From contig CAJTDK010000002.1 of NCBI GenBank assembly GCA_910575105.1, forward strand, positions 147,988 through 211,987: 64,000 bases of DNA, given 5' to 3'. Both the position numbers and the translations under genes were made by a program. This document shows positions 1 through 7,396 of the stretch, in pieces. A model generated the notes under the pieces. The model saw only the letters and a program-made list of their open reading frames with translations. It ran no database searches and was not told the origin of the DNA. The stretch comes from Lachnospiraceae bacterium. GTDB lineage: Bacteria; Bacillota; Clostridia; Lachnospirales; Lachnospiraceae. How positions within the stretch are numbered: the stretch's first letter is position 1; every line of letters begins with the position of its first letter.

Positions 1-585
1 TCCAATTCAAAGAAAAAACGCCGCCACCCAGAATTGGAAGAACCGTACAGATTTATCTGCAAGAATGTCGCCTTTGATTATATCGATTCAGATAAAACGA
101 CGGAATATCCTATTGCCCTGCGCATTCTCAGATTCAGAATCTCAGAGGATGGTTATGAGAACATTATCACAAACCTGTCTCCGGAAGAATTTTCGGTCGA
201 TGAAATCAAATACCTTTACCATCTAAGATGGGGAATCGAAACTTCTTTCCGTGAATTGAAGCATGTGCTTGGGGCTTCAATCTTCCATTCCAAGCAACGC
301 AGATTCATAGAAATGGAACTATGGGCGCGGCTTCTATATAACTTCTGCTCCATCGTTACCGGACAGGTAATCATCAACCGCAAGGGCAGGAAGCATCAGC
401 TTCAGGTGAATTATTCTGTCGCCTACAAAGCATGTCACTATTTCCTGCGCCTTCAACGTGGAGAATCTCCGCCAGACATAGAAGGCCTGACAGCAAGGAA
501 TACCCTTCCCATCAGGCCCGACCGAACCTATGCCCGCCAGCATAGGTTCCGGATTCCGGTCAGCTTTACCTATCGTTTTGCGTAA
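1..585 (+). CDS. IS4-family transposase, C-terminal part (runs off window start)
   Basis: The frame is open from base 1 to the stop at 583-585, so the start lies outside the window. The visible 194 codons contain the IS4-family YREK signature: Y, two residues, R, three residues, E, six residues, K (in YHLRWGIETSFRELK), which carries the catalytic glutamate of the DDE transposase. This is followed by a basic stretch (KQRRF) and the usual hydrophobic C-terminal helix. The gene would catalyse cut-and-paste transposition of its element. Only one end of the element is present, so its completeness and terminal repeats cannot be judged. Confidence 0.85.
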   Translation, partial: SNSKKKRRHPELEEPYRFICKNVAFDYIDSDKTTEYPIALRILRFRISEDGYENIITNLSPEEFSVDEIKYLYHLRWGIETSFRELKHVLGASIFHSKQRRFIEMELWARLLYNFCSIVTGQVIINRKGRKHQLQVNYSVAYKACHYFLRLQRGESPPDIEGLTARNTLPIRPDRTYARQHRFRIPVSFTYRFA

Positions 586-590
586 AGCTG
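561..590. repeat. inverted repeat at the end of the transposase gene
   Basis: CAGCTTTAC (561-569) is matched by GTAAAGCTG (582-590), a perfect 9-bp stem with a 12-nt loop that includes the stop codon of the transposase. It may be a transcript-end hairpin or part of the insertion-sequence end. No T-tract follows it, so it is not a standard terminator. Confidence 0.5.
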
Positions 591-787
591 GCTAACTCAA
601 CACTGATAGTATAACACATTTTCAGACGGATGGCTATTCGTCTACTTGGTGTGCAAAGAAAACAAGTTACTTTTACCGGAACATATCAAACAAACGCCGA
701 TGTTCCGTTTATATCCTTTACGTTCCCCCGATTGTAGAAAACGATAGGCTTAGGGTTATTCAAAAGCGTCCCTAACTAACTGACATT
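591..787. other. intergenic sequence after the IS end
   Basis: About 200 bases without a convincing gene. The sequence is AT-rich and probably includes the right end of the insertion sequence. No RNA gene or promoter with good spacing was recognised here. Confidence 0.4.
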
Positions 788-897
788 GGTTCATGGGTCA
801 GGAATACGCACTGGCTACGCATTCCGTAAGAACATGATACAGGAGTGAGGGGGCTTTTGCGCAGCAAAACTCGGAATGCCGCAACGAATAGCAACTA
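788..897. repeat. dispersed palindromic intergenic repeat, copy 1
   Basis: Member of a repeat family found in nine intergenic places in this window. It has the hairpin GGAATACGCA-ctggc-TACGCATTCC (801-825), followed by the shared CGTAAGAACATGATACAGGAG segment and the TTTTGCGCAGCAAA hairpin. Compared with the full copy at 56509-56652 it lacks the final inverted end. Confidence 0.75.
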
Positions 898-929
898 AGA
901 TATGGTCAGATTTTGATATAGCGGAAAGG

Positions 930-964
930 AAACGGTTGACAAACGGTTGAAATTCGGTTAAGAT
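930..964 (+). promoter_or_regulatory. promoter with tandem operator-like repeats for the XRE-Uma2 gene
   Basis: TTGACA (936-941) and TAAGAT (959-964) are separated by exactly 17 bases, so this is a good vegetative promoter. The -35 region lies between two copies of AAACGGTTGA (930-939 and 941-950, 11-bp period), and a third partial copy (AATTCGGTTA) follows. The XRE-type protein encoded just downstream may bind these repeats and regulate itself. Confidence 0.65.
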
Positions 965-1013
965 ATAACAAACCGGATTTTGACCGTTTTTGCGTTGAGG
1001 AGGAGGTTCGTTT

Positions 1014-1802
1014 ATGGATATTGAACAGATGAAGTATTATAAAAAGCTTTATGGATATTCACTGGCACAGATTTCGGAGTATTCTAAGGTTCCGCTCGGG
1101 ACTGTGCAAAAGATTTTTAACGGAGAGACGAAGGCACCCCGTTACGAGACGCTGAGAGCGCTCGAAAAGGTCCTCAGGCCGCATAAGACAGATATGATCT
1201 GCGAAGCTTTGATCGAGTATGGGAAGAAGGAGGGGGATTATACTTTGGATGACTATTACGGGCTGCCGGAAGAGCGGAGGGTGGAGCTGATCGACGGGAC
1301 ATTCTACGATATGGCGGCGCCATCCCTGCCTCATCAGATGGTGGTTATTGAGGTTGCATCGCTGCTTCGGAATTATATTCGGAAAAAGGGCGGGAAGTGC
1401 AGTGTGTTTTCTGCTCCGGTGGATGTACAGCTAGATAAAGATAACAGGACGATGGTGCAGCCGGATGTATTTGTCGTGTGTGATAGGAGCAAGCTTTCTG
1501 AACGTTGTGTTGTGGGAGCGCCGGACTTTGTGATCGAAGTCCTGTCGCCATCTACCGGGCAGAAGGACGGTTTTCTGAAGCTTCAGAAATACCAGGATGC
1601 CGGCGTGAAGGAATATTGGATGATAGATACTCAGAAGGAGAAGGTAGTTGCCTACTGTTTTGAGGAGGAGATATTTCCGGCGCTTTACGGGTTTGACAGC
1701 GAGATTCCAGTGCGGTTATTTGGCGGTGAACTGAAGATTGATTTCAGCCCTCTGAGAGAGGTTCTCAGGGATATCGGAGGAAGGCAGCAGACGGTGCCGT
1801 AG
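1014..1802 (+). CDS. XRE helix-turn-helix / Uma2 (DUF820) nuclease-fold fusion protein
   Basis: A 262-residue protein. Residues 1-55 form an XRE/Cro-type helix-turn-helix (YSLAQISEYSKVPLGTVQKI). Residues 75-250 match the Uma2 family, a PD-(D/E)XK nuclease fold: an acidic VELIDG strand, VQPDVFVV, then PDFVIEVLSPST and a lysine-rich KLQKYQDAGVKEYWMID helix-strand. The catalytic D, E and K positions are present. GGAGG lies 8-12 bases before the ATG. Uma2 proteins are usually free-standing with unknown role; the fused DNA-binding domain suggests sequence-directed action or autoregulation. It is transcribed alone from a strong promoter next to an insertion sequence. Confidence 0.8.
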   Translation: MDIEQMKYYKKLYGYSLAQISEYSKVPLGTVQKIFNGETKAPRYETLRALEKVLRPHKTDMICEALIEYGKKEGDYTLDDYYGLPEERRVELIDGTFYDMAAPSLPHQMVVIEVASLLRNYIRKKGGKCSVFSAPVDVQLDKDNRTMVQPDVFVVCDRSKLSERCVVGAPDFVIEVLSPSTGQKDGFLKLQKYQDAGVKEYWMIDTQKEKVVAYCFEEEIFPALYGFDSEIPVRLFGGELKIDFSPLREVLRDIGGRQQTVP

Positions 1803-1807
1803 TGTAA

Positions 1808-1870
1808 GTTACTGTTCGGAAGGGTTTGTGCATTTCCTGTACATATCGTGAGAAAATGATACAAGGGAGC
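1808..1870. repeat. dispersed palindromic intergenic repeat, copy 2 (subtype B)
   Basis: Begins with GTTACTGTTC, then has a TTTGTGCA/TGTACATAT stem region and the CGTGAGAAAATGATACA segment. It matches the copy at 56734-56795 better than the longer subtype. Lies between the Uma2 gene and the metal locus. Confidence 0.65.
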
Positions 1871-1976
1871 CGACATCCCGCCGACAGAGGCAATTCCAAA
1901 TGAACCTTGTATATTGCTGGTCGTGGAGTAACCGTAACCGTGCATAATTTTGGCAGGTGAGTTTCAGGAATATTTA

Positions 1977-2035
1977 TTGACAAAACATATCTTCTGTGAT
2001 TTACTAGATATGAACATATGAATATGTGTTCATAT
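1977..2035 (+). promoter_or_regulatory. promoter and ArsR-type operator of metal locus 1
   Basis: TTGACA (1977-1982) is followed after 17 bases by TTTACT (2000-2005). Over the expected start point lies a long inverted repeat, ATATGAACATAT/ATGTGTTCATAT (2008-2035), the typical form of an ArsR/SmtB-family operator. Its 14-base core CATATGAATATGTG (2015-2028) recurs exactly, in reverse orientation, before the ArsR gene (4556-4569). Metal-free ArsR repressor would block transcription of the ATPase gene here. Confidence 0.75.
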
Positions 2036-2059
2036 TTAGAAATTCAGGAGAACAGCGTC

Positions 2060-4462
2060 ATGAAAGAACAGGAATTACAGACACAACATGCCCATTATGA
2101 GCATCATCATAGTCATGCCCATGGAGAAGAATGCGGCTGCGGGCATGTCCACGATGAACACTATCATAGCCATGCCCATGGAGAAGAATGTGGCTGCGGG
2201 CATGTCCACGATGAACACTATCATAGCCATGCCCATGGAGAAGAATGCGGCTGCGGGCATGTCCATGACGAACCTCATCATAATCATGCCCACCACGGGC
2301 ATCATCATGAGCATCATGAGATGGAGCATCACAAGACGCATGACCTGCCGGCGGGTGTAGCCCAGAAGGCATATATATTGGAGAATCTTGGCTGTGCCAA
2401 CTGCGCGGCGAAGATGGAGAGAAAGATCAATGCGCTGCCAGAAGTAGAGGCGGCAGTGATCACATTTGCGACGAAGAAGCTGGTGGTGGCGTCCGACCGT
2501 CAAGAGCAGCTCCTTCCTATGCTGCAGAAGATCTGCGGATCCATAGAATCAGAAGTCATCGTAGTACCGCATAAAGCAGCAGAGAAGAAAGAAAAGCAAG
2601 AAAAGAAGGGTTTCTATGCGGCGAACAGGTCAGATATTCTTGGGATAGGCTTTGGGGCGGCGCTTTTTGCTGCCGGTATAGTGATGAAGAATATAGAAGC
2701 GGCAGTATATGCGCATCAAACGGTATTTGTGCTTGCATACCTGATTCTGGGACTTGAGATTGTGTGGAAAGCATTTAAGAACTTAAAGAACGGAAGAGTA
2801 TTTGACGAGAACTTTCTGATGAGCGTGGCGACGATCGCTGCATTTGCAATCGGAGATTTCGCGGAGGCGGTAGGAGTTATGCTGTTCTACCGGGTGGGCG
2901 AATTTTTTGAGGATGCGGCAGTTGAGAGAAGCCGCTCGCAGATTATGGAAGCTGTGGATCTGCGGCCTGAGGTGGTGAACCTTGTGGAAGGAGAAGACGT
3001 AAGAGAGCTTCCGGCAGGCGAGGCGAAGGCGGGGGATGTGATCATGATCCGGCCGGGTGACCGTATCCCGCTTGACGGAACAGTGACCGACGGGGAGAGC
3101 AGGATCGATACATCTCCGGTGACGGGCGAGCCTGTTCCGGTGCGCGTCTGCCCCGGTATGGAGGTCATCTCAGGATGCGTGAACGAGCAGGGAGTCTTAA
3201 AGGTAAGGGTCAGCAAGCCTCTGAGTGAATCGATGGTGACAAGGATTCTTGATTCCGTGGAGAATGCGGCGGCGAGCAAGCCGAAGATTGACCGCTTTAT
3301 CACAAGATTTGCCAGGACATATACACCGGTTGTGGTTGGGGCGGCAGTATTTACGGCGGTTGTGCCGTCGGTGATCAGCGGGAACTGGAACCACTGGATT
3401 TATACGGCGATTACTTTTCTTGTTATTAGCTGCCCGTGCGCGCTGGTGCTCAGTGTGCCGCTGGCATTTTTCTCCGGGATCGGCGCGGGCTCGAAAAAGG
3501 GTATCCTGTTTAAGGGCGGCCTGGCTATAGAGGCGTTAAAGGATATTAAGACAGTTGTAATGGATAAGACGGGTACTGTCACTAAAGGAAATTTTGCGGT
3601 GGAAAGGATCGTGCCTGTCTGCAGGCTGACAGAGAAGCAGATTCTTACGATGGCGGCAGATTGTGAGCTTGATTCCACCCACCCTATAGGTCACAGTATC
3701 CTGGAAGAAGCGAAAAAGAGAAGCCTGGAGCTTGTAAGGCCGAAAGAGGTGCAGGAGATATCGGGTAAAGGGATTAAAGCCGTGTTCCCGGAAGGGACGG
3801 TGCTTTGCGGGAACAGGGCGCTGATGGAGGCTGAGTCTGTGGATTTGAAGCATTTTTGCGAAGACGGGGGCGGGACGGAGGTCCTTGTTGCCGTGGACGG
3901 GGAGTTTGCAGGATATCTGATTATCAGCGATATGCTCAAGGAAGACGCGGTGCAGGCGGTGAATCATATGAAACGGGAAGGTTTGTTTACGGCGATGCTC
4001 ACCGGGGATGCGAGTCAGAATGCGTATGCTGTGGCGGACAGGATCGGCATCGACGAGGTGCACGCGCAGCTCATGCCTCAGGAAAAGCTTTCGCACCTTC
4101 AGGATATCCGCAGGAATCATGGTGCTGTGATGTTTGTCGGTGACGGGATCAATGATGCTCCGGTGCTGGCGGGAGCGGATGTGGGAGCGGCTATGGGAAG
4201 CGGAGCGGATGCGGCGATCGAGGCGGCGGATGTAGTATTTATGACCTCGTCGGTTCAGGCGATCGTGGATGCGGTCAGCATCGCGAAGAGTACGGGGCGG
4301 GTCGCCATGCAGAATGTGGTATTTGCTCTGGGGATCAAATTACTTGTCATGGTTCTTGGATTCGCAGGCTTTGCCAATATGTGGATGGCGGTATTTGCGG
4401 ACACTGGCGTGGCGATGCTGTGTGTGCTGAATTCTATCCGGATATTGTATAAAAAGCATTAA
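2060..4462 (+). CDS. heavy-metal P1B-type ATPase with His/Cys-rich N-terminus (Zn/Cd/Pb type)
   Basis: An 800-residue metal-exporting ATPase. Residues 1-95 are very rich in His and hold three tandem 19-residue repeats with a CGCGH core. Residues 106-170 are an HMA domain with C112xxC115. Membrane segments follow, with C458-P-C460 in the transport site, the phosphorylated D502 in DKTGT, and GDGINDAP. The CPC motif and His-rich tail fit Zn2+/Cd2+/Pb2+ export. The start is taken at 2060, with CAGGAG 9 bases upstream; an in-frame ATG at 2018 lies inside the operator and has no ribosome site. First gene of an ArsR-controlled locus. Confidence 0.92.
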   Translation: MKEQELQTQHAHYEHHHSHAHGEECGCGHVHDEHYHSHAHGEECGCGHVHDEHYHSHAHGEECGCGHVHDEPHHNHAHHGHHHEHHEMEHHKTHDLPAGVAQKAYILENLGCANCAAKMERKINALPEVEAAVITFATKKLVVASDRQEQLLPMLQKICGSIESEVIVVPHKAAEKKEKQEKKGFYAANRSDILGIGFGAALFAAGIVMKNIEAAVYAHQTVFVLAYLILGLEIVWKAFKNLKNGRVFDENFLMSVATIAAFAIGDFAEAVGVMLFYRVGEFFEDAAVERSRSQIMEAVDLRPEVVNLVEGEDVRELPAGEAKAGDVIMIRPGDRIPLDGTVTDGESRIDTSPVTGEPVPVRVCPGMEVISGCVNEQGVLKVRVSKPLSESMVTRILDSVENAAASKPKIDRFITRFARTYTPVVVGAAVFTAVVPSVISGNWNHWIYTAITFLVISCPCALVLSVPLAFFSGIGAGSKKGILFKGGLAIEALKDIKTVVMDKTGTVTKGNFAVERIVPVCRLTEKQILTMAADCELDSTHPIGHSILEEAKKRSLELVRPKEVQEISGKGIKAVFPEGTVLCGNRALMEAESVDLKHFCEDGGGTEVLVAVDGEFAGYLIISDMLKEDAVQAVNHMKREGLFTAMLTGDASQNAYAVADRIGIDEVHAQLMPQEKLSHLQDIRRNHGAVMFVGDGINDAPVLAGADVGAAMGSGADAAIEAADVVFMTSSVQAIVDAVSIAKSTGRVAMQNVVFALGIKLLVMVLGFAGFANMWMAVFADTGVAMLCVLNSIRILYKKH
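2108..2278 (+). repeat. three tandem 57-bp repeats coding for metal-binding units
   Basis: Three nearly identical 57-base units inside the ATPase gene, each coding for HSHAHGEECGCGHVHDEHY or a close variant (the third ends DEPHH). Differences between units are a few silent or conservative changes, pointing to recent duplication and a copy number that could vary between strains. Confidence 0.9.
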
Positions 4463-4496
4463 CACAAGTAATAAATAATTACGTTTTTATTAACTT

Positions 4497-4537
4497 TATG
4501 CCAAGTGGTTGAAATAGATTTCACCATTTGGCATAAT
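4497..4537 (+). promoter_or_regulatory. promoter overlapping a long palindrome before arsR
   Basis: TTGAAA (4509-4514) and CATAAT (4532-4537) are separated by 17 bases. The promoter lies inside an imperfect inverted repeat of about 39 bases (TATGCCAAGTGG... to ...CCATTTGGCATA, 4497-4535). The palindrome has no T-tract, so it is more likely an operator than a terminator for the upstream ATPase gene. Confidence 0.55.
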
Positions 4538-4552
4538 TAATAGTAGACGTGT

Positions 4553-4571
4553 ATTCACATATTCATATGAA
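4553..4571. promoter_or_regulatory. ArsR-type operator before the arsR gene
   Basis: ATTCACATATTCATATGAA contains CACATATTCATATG (4556-4569), the exact reverse complement of the core of the operator at 2008-2035. It lies between the arsR promoter and its ribosome site, fitting autorepression by the ArsR protein. Confidence 0.7.
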
Positions 4572-4583
4572 AGGGAAGCATAT

Positions 4584-4943
4584 ATGGGGAAGACAGAGGT
4601 AGAGTGCTGTGATGTGACATATGTACACAATGACATGATACAAAAGGTGAAGAAACTGATGCCAGAAGAAGGGCTTCTTAATGAGCTGGCAGATTTTTAT
4701 AAAGTATTCGGGGATGCTACAAGGGTGAAGATCTTGTGTGTGCTGCTGGAGTCGGCGATGTGTGTCTGCGACCTGGCAGAGCTTCTTGGGATGACGCAGT
4801 CGGCAATTTCACACCAGCTTCGCATTTTGAAGCAGATGAAACTGGTGAAAAACCGCAGAGAAGGGAAGACGGTGTATTATTCTCTGGCAGACGGTCATAT
4901 CCAGAATATTATCAGTCAGGGAATGGAGCATATTCAGGAATGA
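4584..4943 (+). CDS. ArsR/SmtB-family metal-sensing repressor (CadC-like)
   Basis: A 119-residue winged-helix repressor. The recognition region reads MTQSAISHQLRIL. Cysteines lie in the N-terminal VECCDVTYVH segment and in AMCVCDLAELLG, the arrangement that forms the alpha3N site of CadC-like Cd/Pb/Zn sensors. GGGAAG precedes the ATG at 4584. It sits between two P1B ATPase genes, with identical operator cores before the first ATPase and before itself, so it almost certainly regulates this locus and releases DNA on metal binding. Confidence 0.9.
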   Translation: MGKTEVECCDVTYVHNDMIQKVKKLMPEEGLLNELADFYKVFGDATRVKILCVLLESAMCVCDLAELLGMTQSAISHQLRILKQMKLVKNRREGKTVYYSLADGHIQNIISQGMEHIQE

Positions 4944-4974
4944 ATTGAATATAGATACAAAAAAGGGAAGTATT

Positions 4975-6837
4975 ATGACGGCGCAGTTGAAGAAAATAAG
5001 TATGATTTATAGTTTGGGAGTAGCGATATACGTATGCGGAGTGGTGTGGACACTCTATACGACTGTGACAGACTGGGCGAAGTTTTTAGTCTTTCTTGCC
5101 GCTTATCTGGTGATCGGGTTTGAGTCGTTTAAAAAGGTGAGCGAAAGGCTGATGCAGAAAAAGATGCCGACGGAGCACATTCTGATCATTCTGGCCACAG
5201 TGGGAGCTTTTGGTATCGGAAGATATATCGAAGGCGTGTTTGTTATGCTCCTGTTTGATCTGGGGCTGATTTTTGAAGAGTTTGCGACAGACAGTGCGAA
5301 GCGCTCCATCGCAGAGATGATCGATATCCGCCCGGAATATGCGACCCGCAAGACATTGGGCGAGGAGATCCAGGTGGACCCATGGGAGCTTCAACTTTAT
5401 AATATCATCGTGATCAAGCCGGGAGAGCGGATTCCGGTGGATGCAGTGGTGTTAAACGGTGTAACGACTATTGATACGAAGGCGCTGACCGGTGAAGCGG
5501 CGCCGCAGCTTGCAAGGCCGGGCGACCGGATATACAGCGGGTGTATCAATCTGAGCGGCGTGATCGAAGCGAAGGTCATTAAAGTATATGAGGATTCTAC
5601 GGTTTCCAAGATCATGAATATGGTTGAGGATGCGCAGAACCTTAAGGCGGAGAGCGAGACATTTGTCACAAGATTTTCTAAGGTTTATACGCCGGTGATG
5701 CTAGTGCTTTCTTTGCTTGTCATGCTGTATCCACCGCTGACATTTTCTTACGGCAACTGGGATACCTGGATCTACCGGGGGCTGATCTTTATGGTAGTGG
5801 CATGCCCCAGCGGGCTTGTGATGTCCATCCCGATCGCATTTCTCGGGGGAATCACCAGCGCCGCCCGTCAGGGAATCCTGGTCAAGGGGGGGAATTATCT
5901 TGAAGCGTTGGCGAAAGCGGATATCTTCGTGTTCGATAAGACCGGCACGCTGACGGAAGGGACGTTTGCCGTGAAGGAAGTGAAGGCGTACAGCATGGGG
6001 GAGCGGGATCTTTTGAAGCTTGCCGCCCATGTGGAGTGTTATTCGAACCATCCGATCGCCCAGTCTCTTTTTGAGGCTTATACGGGAGTGATCGATAAGA
6101 ATAAGGTATACAGGGTGAAGGAGGAGCCGGGCTACGGCGTCAGCGCCACTTATGAGGGACAGAGAGTCCATGTGGGCAACTGGCGGCTGATGGAAAAGCA
6201 GAAGGTGAAGGTGGCGGACGTAGAGACTGCGGGTTCGGTCGTCTATATCGCAGTAGGACAAGAGTGCGTGGGATATTTCGTGATCGCTGATGAGATCAGG
6301 GAAGATGCTTATGATACTCTGAATTATCTGAGGCAGCAGTGCAACGGGGTTCTGGTGATGCTTACCGGAGATTCGGAAAAGGCCGGGAGAGAGGTTGCGG
6401 AGGAGCTGGATATGGATTATGCTTACACCAACCTGATGCCTGTGGAGAAAGTGGAGCAGTTAGAGGAATTTCTGTTTGTGCAGGATGATTCGGAGAAGCT
6501 GGTCTGCGTGGGGGACGGGATCAATGATGCGCCGGTCCTTGCCCGGGCGGATGTGGGGATCGCTATGGGCGATCTGGCTTCTGCTGCGGCTGTTGAGGCG
6601 GCGGATGTTATCTTGGTCAAAGGCAGGCTCTCTAAGATAAAGGATGCGATCCGTATAGCGAAGGAGACTATCCAGGTCGTCAATGAAAATATTATGTTTG
6701 CGATCATCATCAAAGCTATGGTGCTCTTGATGGCGGTCATCGGCTATTTCGGCATGTGGGAGGCGATCCTTGCAGAGGTAGGGGTTATGTTTGCGGCGAT
6801 CCTTAATGCAGTGTGCGTGTCAAAGTATACGGTATAG
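4975..6837 (+). CDS. heavy-metal P1B-type ATPase with unusual CPS motif
   Basis: A 620-residue P-type ATPase with no N-terminal HMA domain. It has the P-type core: a TGEA actuator motif, D321 in DKTGTLT, HP (SNHPIAQS) in the nucleotide domain and GDGINDAP. The sixth membrane segment reads ACPSGLVMSIP: the usual CPC is C277-P-S279, so one metal-binding cysteine is replaced. The start is placed at ATG 4975 with GGGAAG just upstream; the TTG at 4945 in the same frame has no ribosome site. It follows arsR by 31 bases and should be co-transcribed, but its metal may differ from that of the first ATPase. Confidence 0.88.
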   Translation: MTAQLKKISMIYSLGVAIYVCGVVWTLYTTVTDWAKFLVFLAAYLVIGFESFKKVSERLMQKKMPTEHILIILATVGAFGIGRYIEGVFVMLLFDLGLIFEEFATDSAKRSIAEMIDIRPEYATRKTLGEEIQVDPWELQLYNIIVIKPGERIPVDAVVLNGVTTIDTKALTGEAAPQLARPGDRIYSGCINLSGVIEAKVIKVYEDSTVSKIMNMVEDAQNLKAESETFVTRFSKVYTPVMLVLSLLVMLYPPLTFSYGNWDTWIYRGLIFMVVACPSGLVMSIPIAFLGGITSAARQGILVKGGNYLEALAKADIFVFDKTGTLTEGTFAVKEVKAYSMGERDLLKLAAHVECYSNHPIAQSLFEAYTGVIDKNKVYRVKEEPGYGVSATYEGQRVHVGNWRLMEKQKVKVADVETAGSVVYIAVGQECVGYFVIADEIREDAYDTLNYLRQQCNGVLVMLTGDSEKAGREVAEELDMDYAYTNLMPVEKVEQLEEFLFVQDDSEKLVCVGDGINDAPVLARADVGIAMGDLASAAAVEAADVILVKGRLSKIKDAIRIAKETIQVVNENIMFAIIIKAMVLLMAVIGYFGMWEAILAEVGVMFAAILNAVCVSKYTV

Positions 6838-6861
6838 ATAGACCGGGAGTGTAGGAGAGAC

Positions 6862-7392
6862 ATGGAAATGAAAATAATTCGGTTATCGGTATTGGCTGTG
6901 CTGCTGTCAGCCGTACTGTCGGGCTGTATTGTCAATCCCTATGAAAGCGGGATGGAGGCTTTGGAGAAGGGGGAGTATGAGGAGGCGGCAAAGCAGTTCA
7001 GGCAGGCCGTGGAAAAAGAGCAGAATAAGGCGGACTCCTACAGAGGATTAGGACTTGCCCTGTGGGAGACAAGGGATTATGAAGGCGCGAAGGAGGCTCT
7101 CCAGGCAGCGCTCAAAGAAGGCAGCGAGAAGACGGGGACGGTGTTTAACCTGATTGGGAGCTGCGAGCTGAAGGCGGGAAATGTGAAAGAAGCTATCGCC
7201 TATTTTGAAGAGGGGCTTAAATCAGAGGGGATAAGCGATGAGCTGACGAAAGCTATGCGTTTTAACTGCATCTATGCTTATGAAAAGCTTGGAGATATGG
7301 ATACCGCAAGGAGCCTTCTTGAGGAGTATACCGCGGACTATCCGGAGGATGAAGACGCGGCAAAGGAAGCGCAATTTTTAGAAACGAGATAA
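6862..7392 (+). CDS. TPR-repeat lipoprotein
   Basis: A 176-residue protein with a lipoprotein signal (hydrophobic run ending in LSGC, lipidated Cys near residue 22). The mature part consists of tetratricopeptide-like helix pairs (GMEALEKGEYEEAAKQFRQA, then ADSYRGLGLALWETRDYEGA). TPR proteins act as binding scaffolds; the partner is not evident. GGAGAG precedes the ATG. It lies 24 bases after the ATPase gene and 4 bases before hflX, so it may be transcribed with either. Confidence 0.8.
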   Translation: MEMKIIRLSVLAVLLSAVLSGCIVNPYESGMEALEKGEYEEAAKQFRQAVEKEQNKADSYRGLGLALWETRDYEGAKEALQAALKEGSEKTGTVFNLIGSCELKAGNVKEAIAYFEEGLKSEGISDELTKAMRFNCIYAYEKLGDMDTARSLLEEYTADYPEDEDAAKEAQFLETR

Positions 7393-7396
7393 GACG

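Noticed and set aside
3536-4120. Long open frame on the minus strand inside the first ATPase gene
   Set aside because: It lies fully opposite a clear P-type ATPase gene; it has no ribosome site or recognisable domain.
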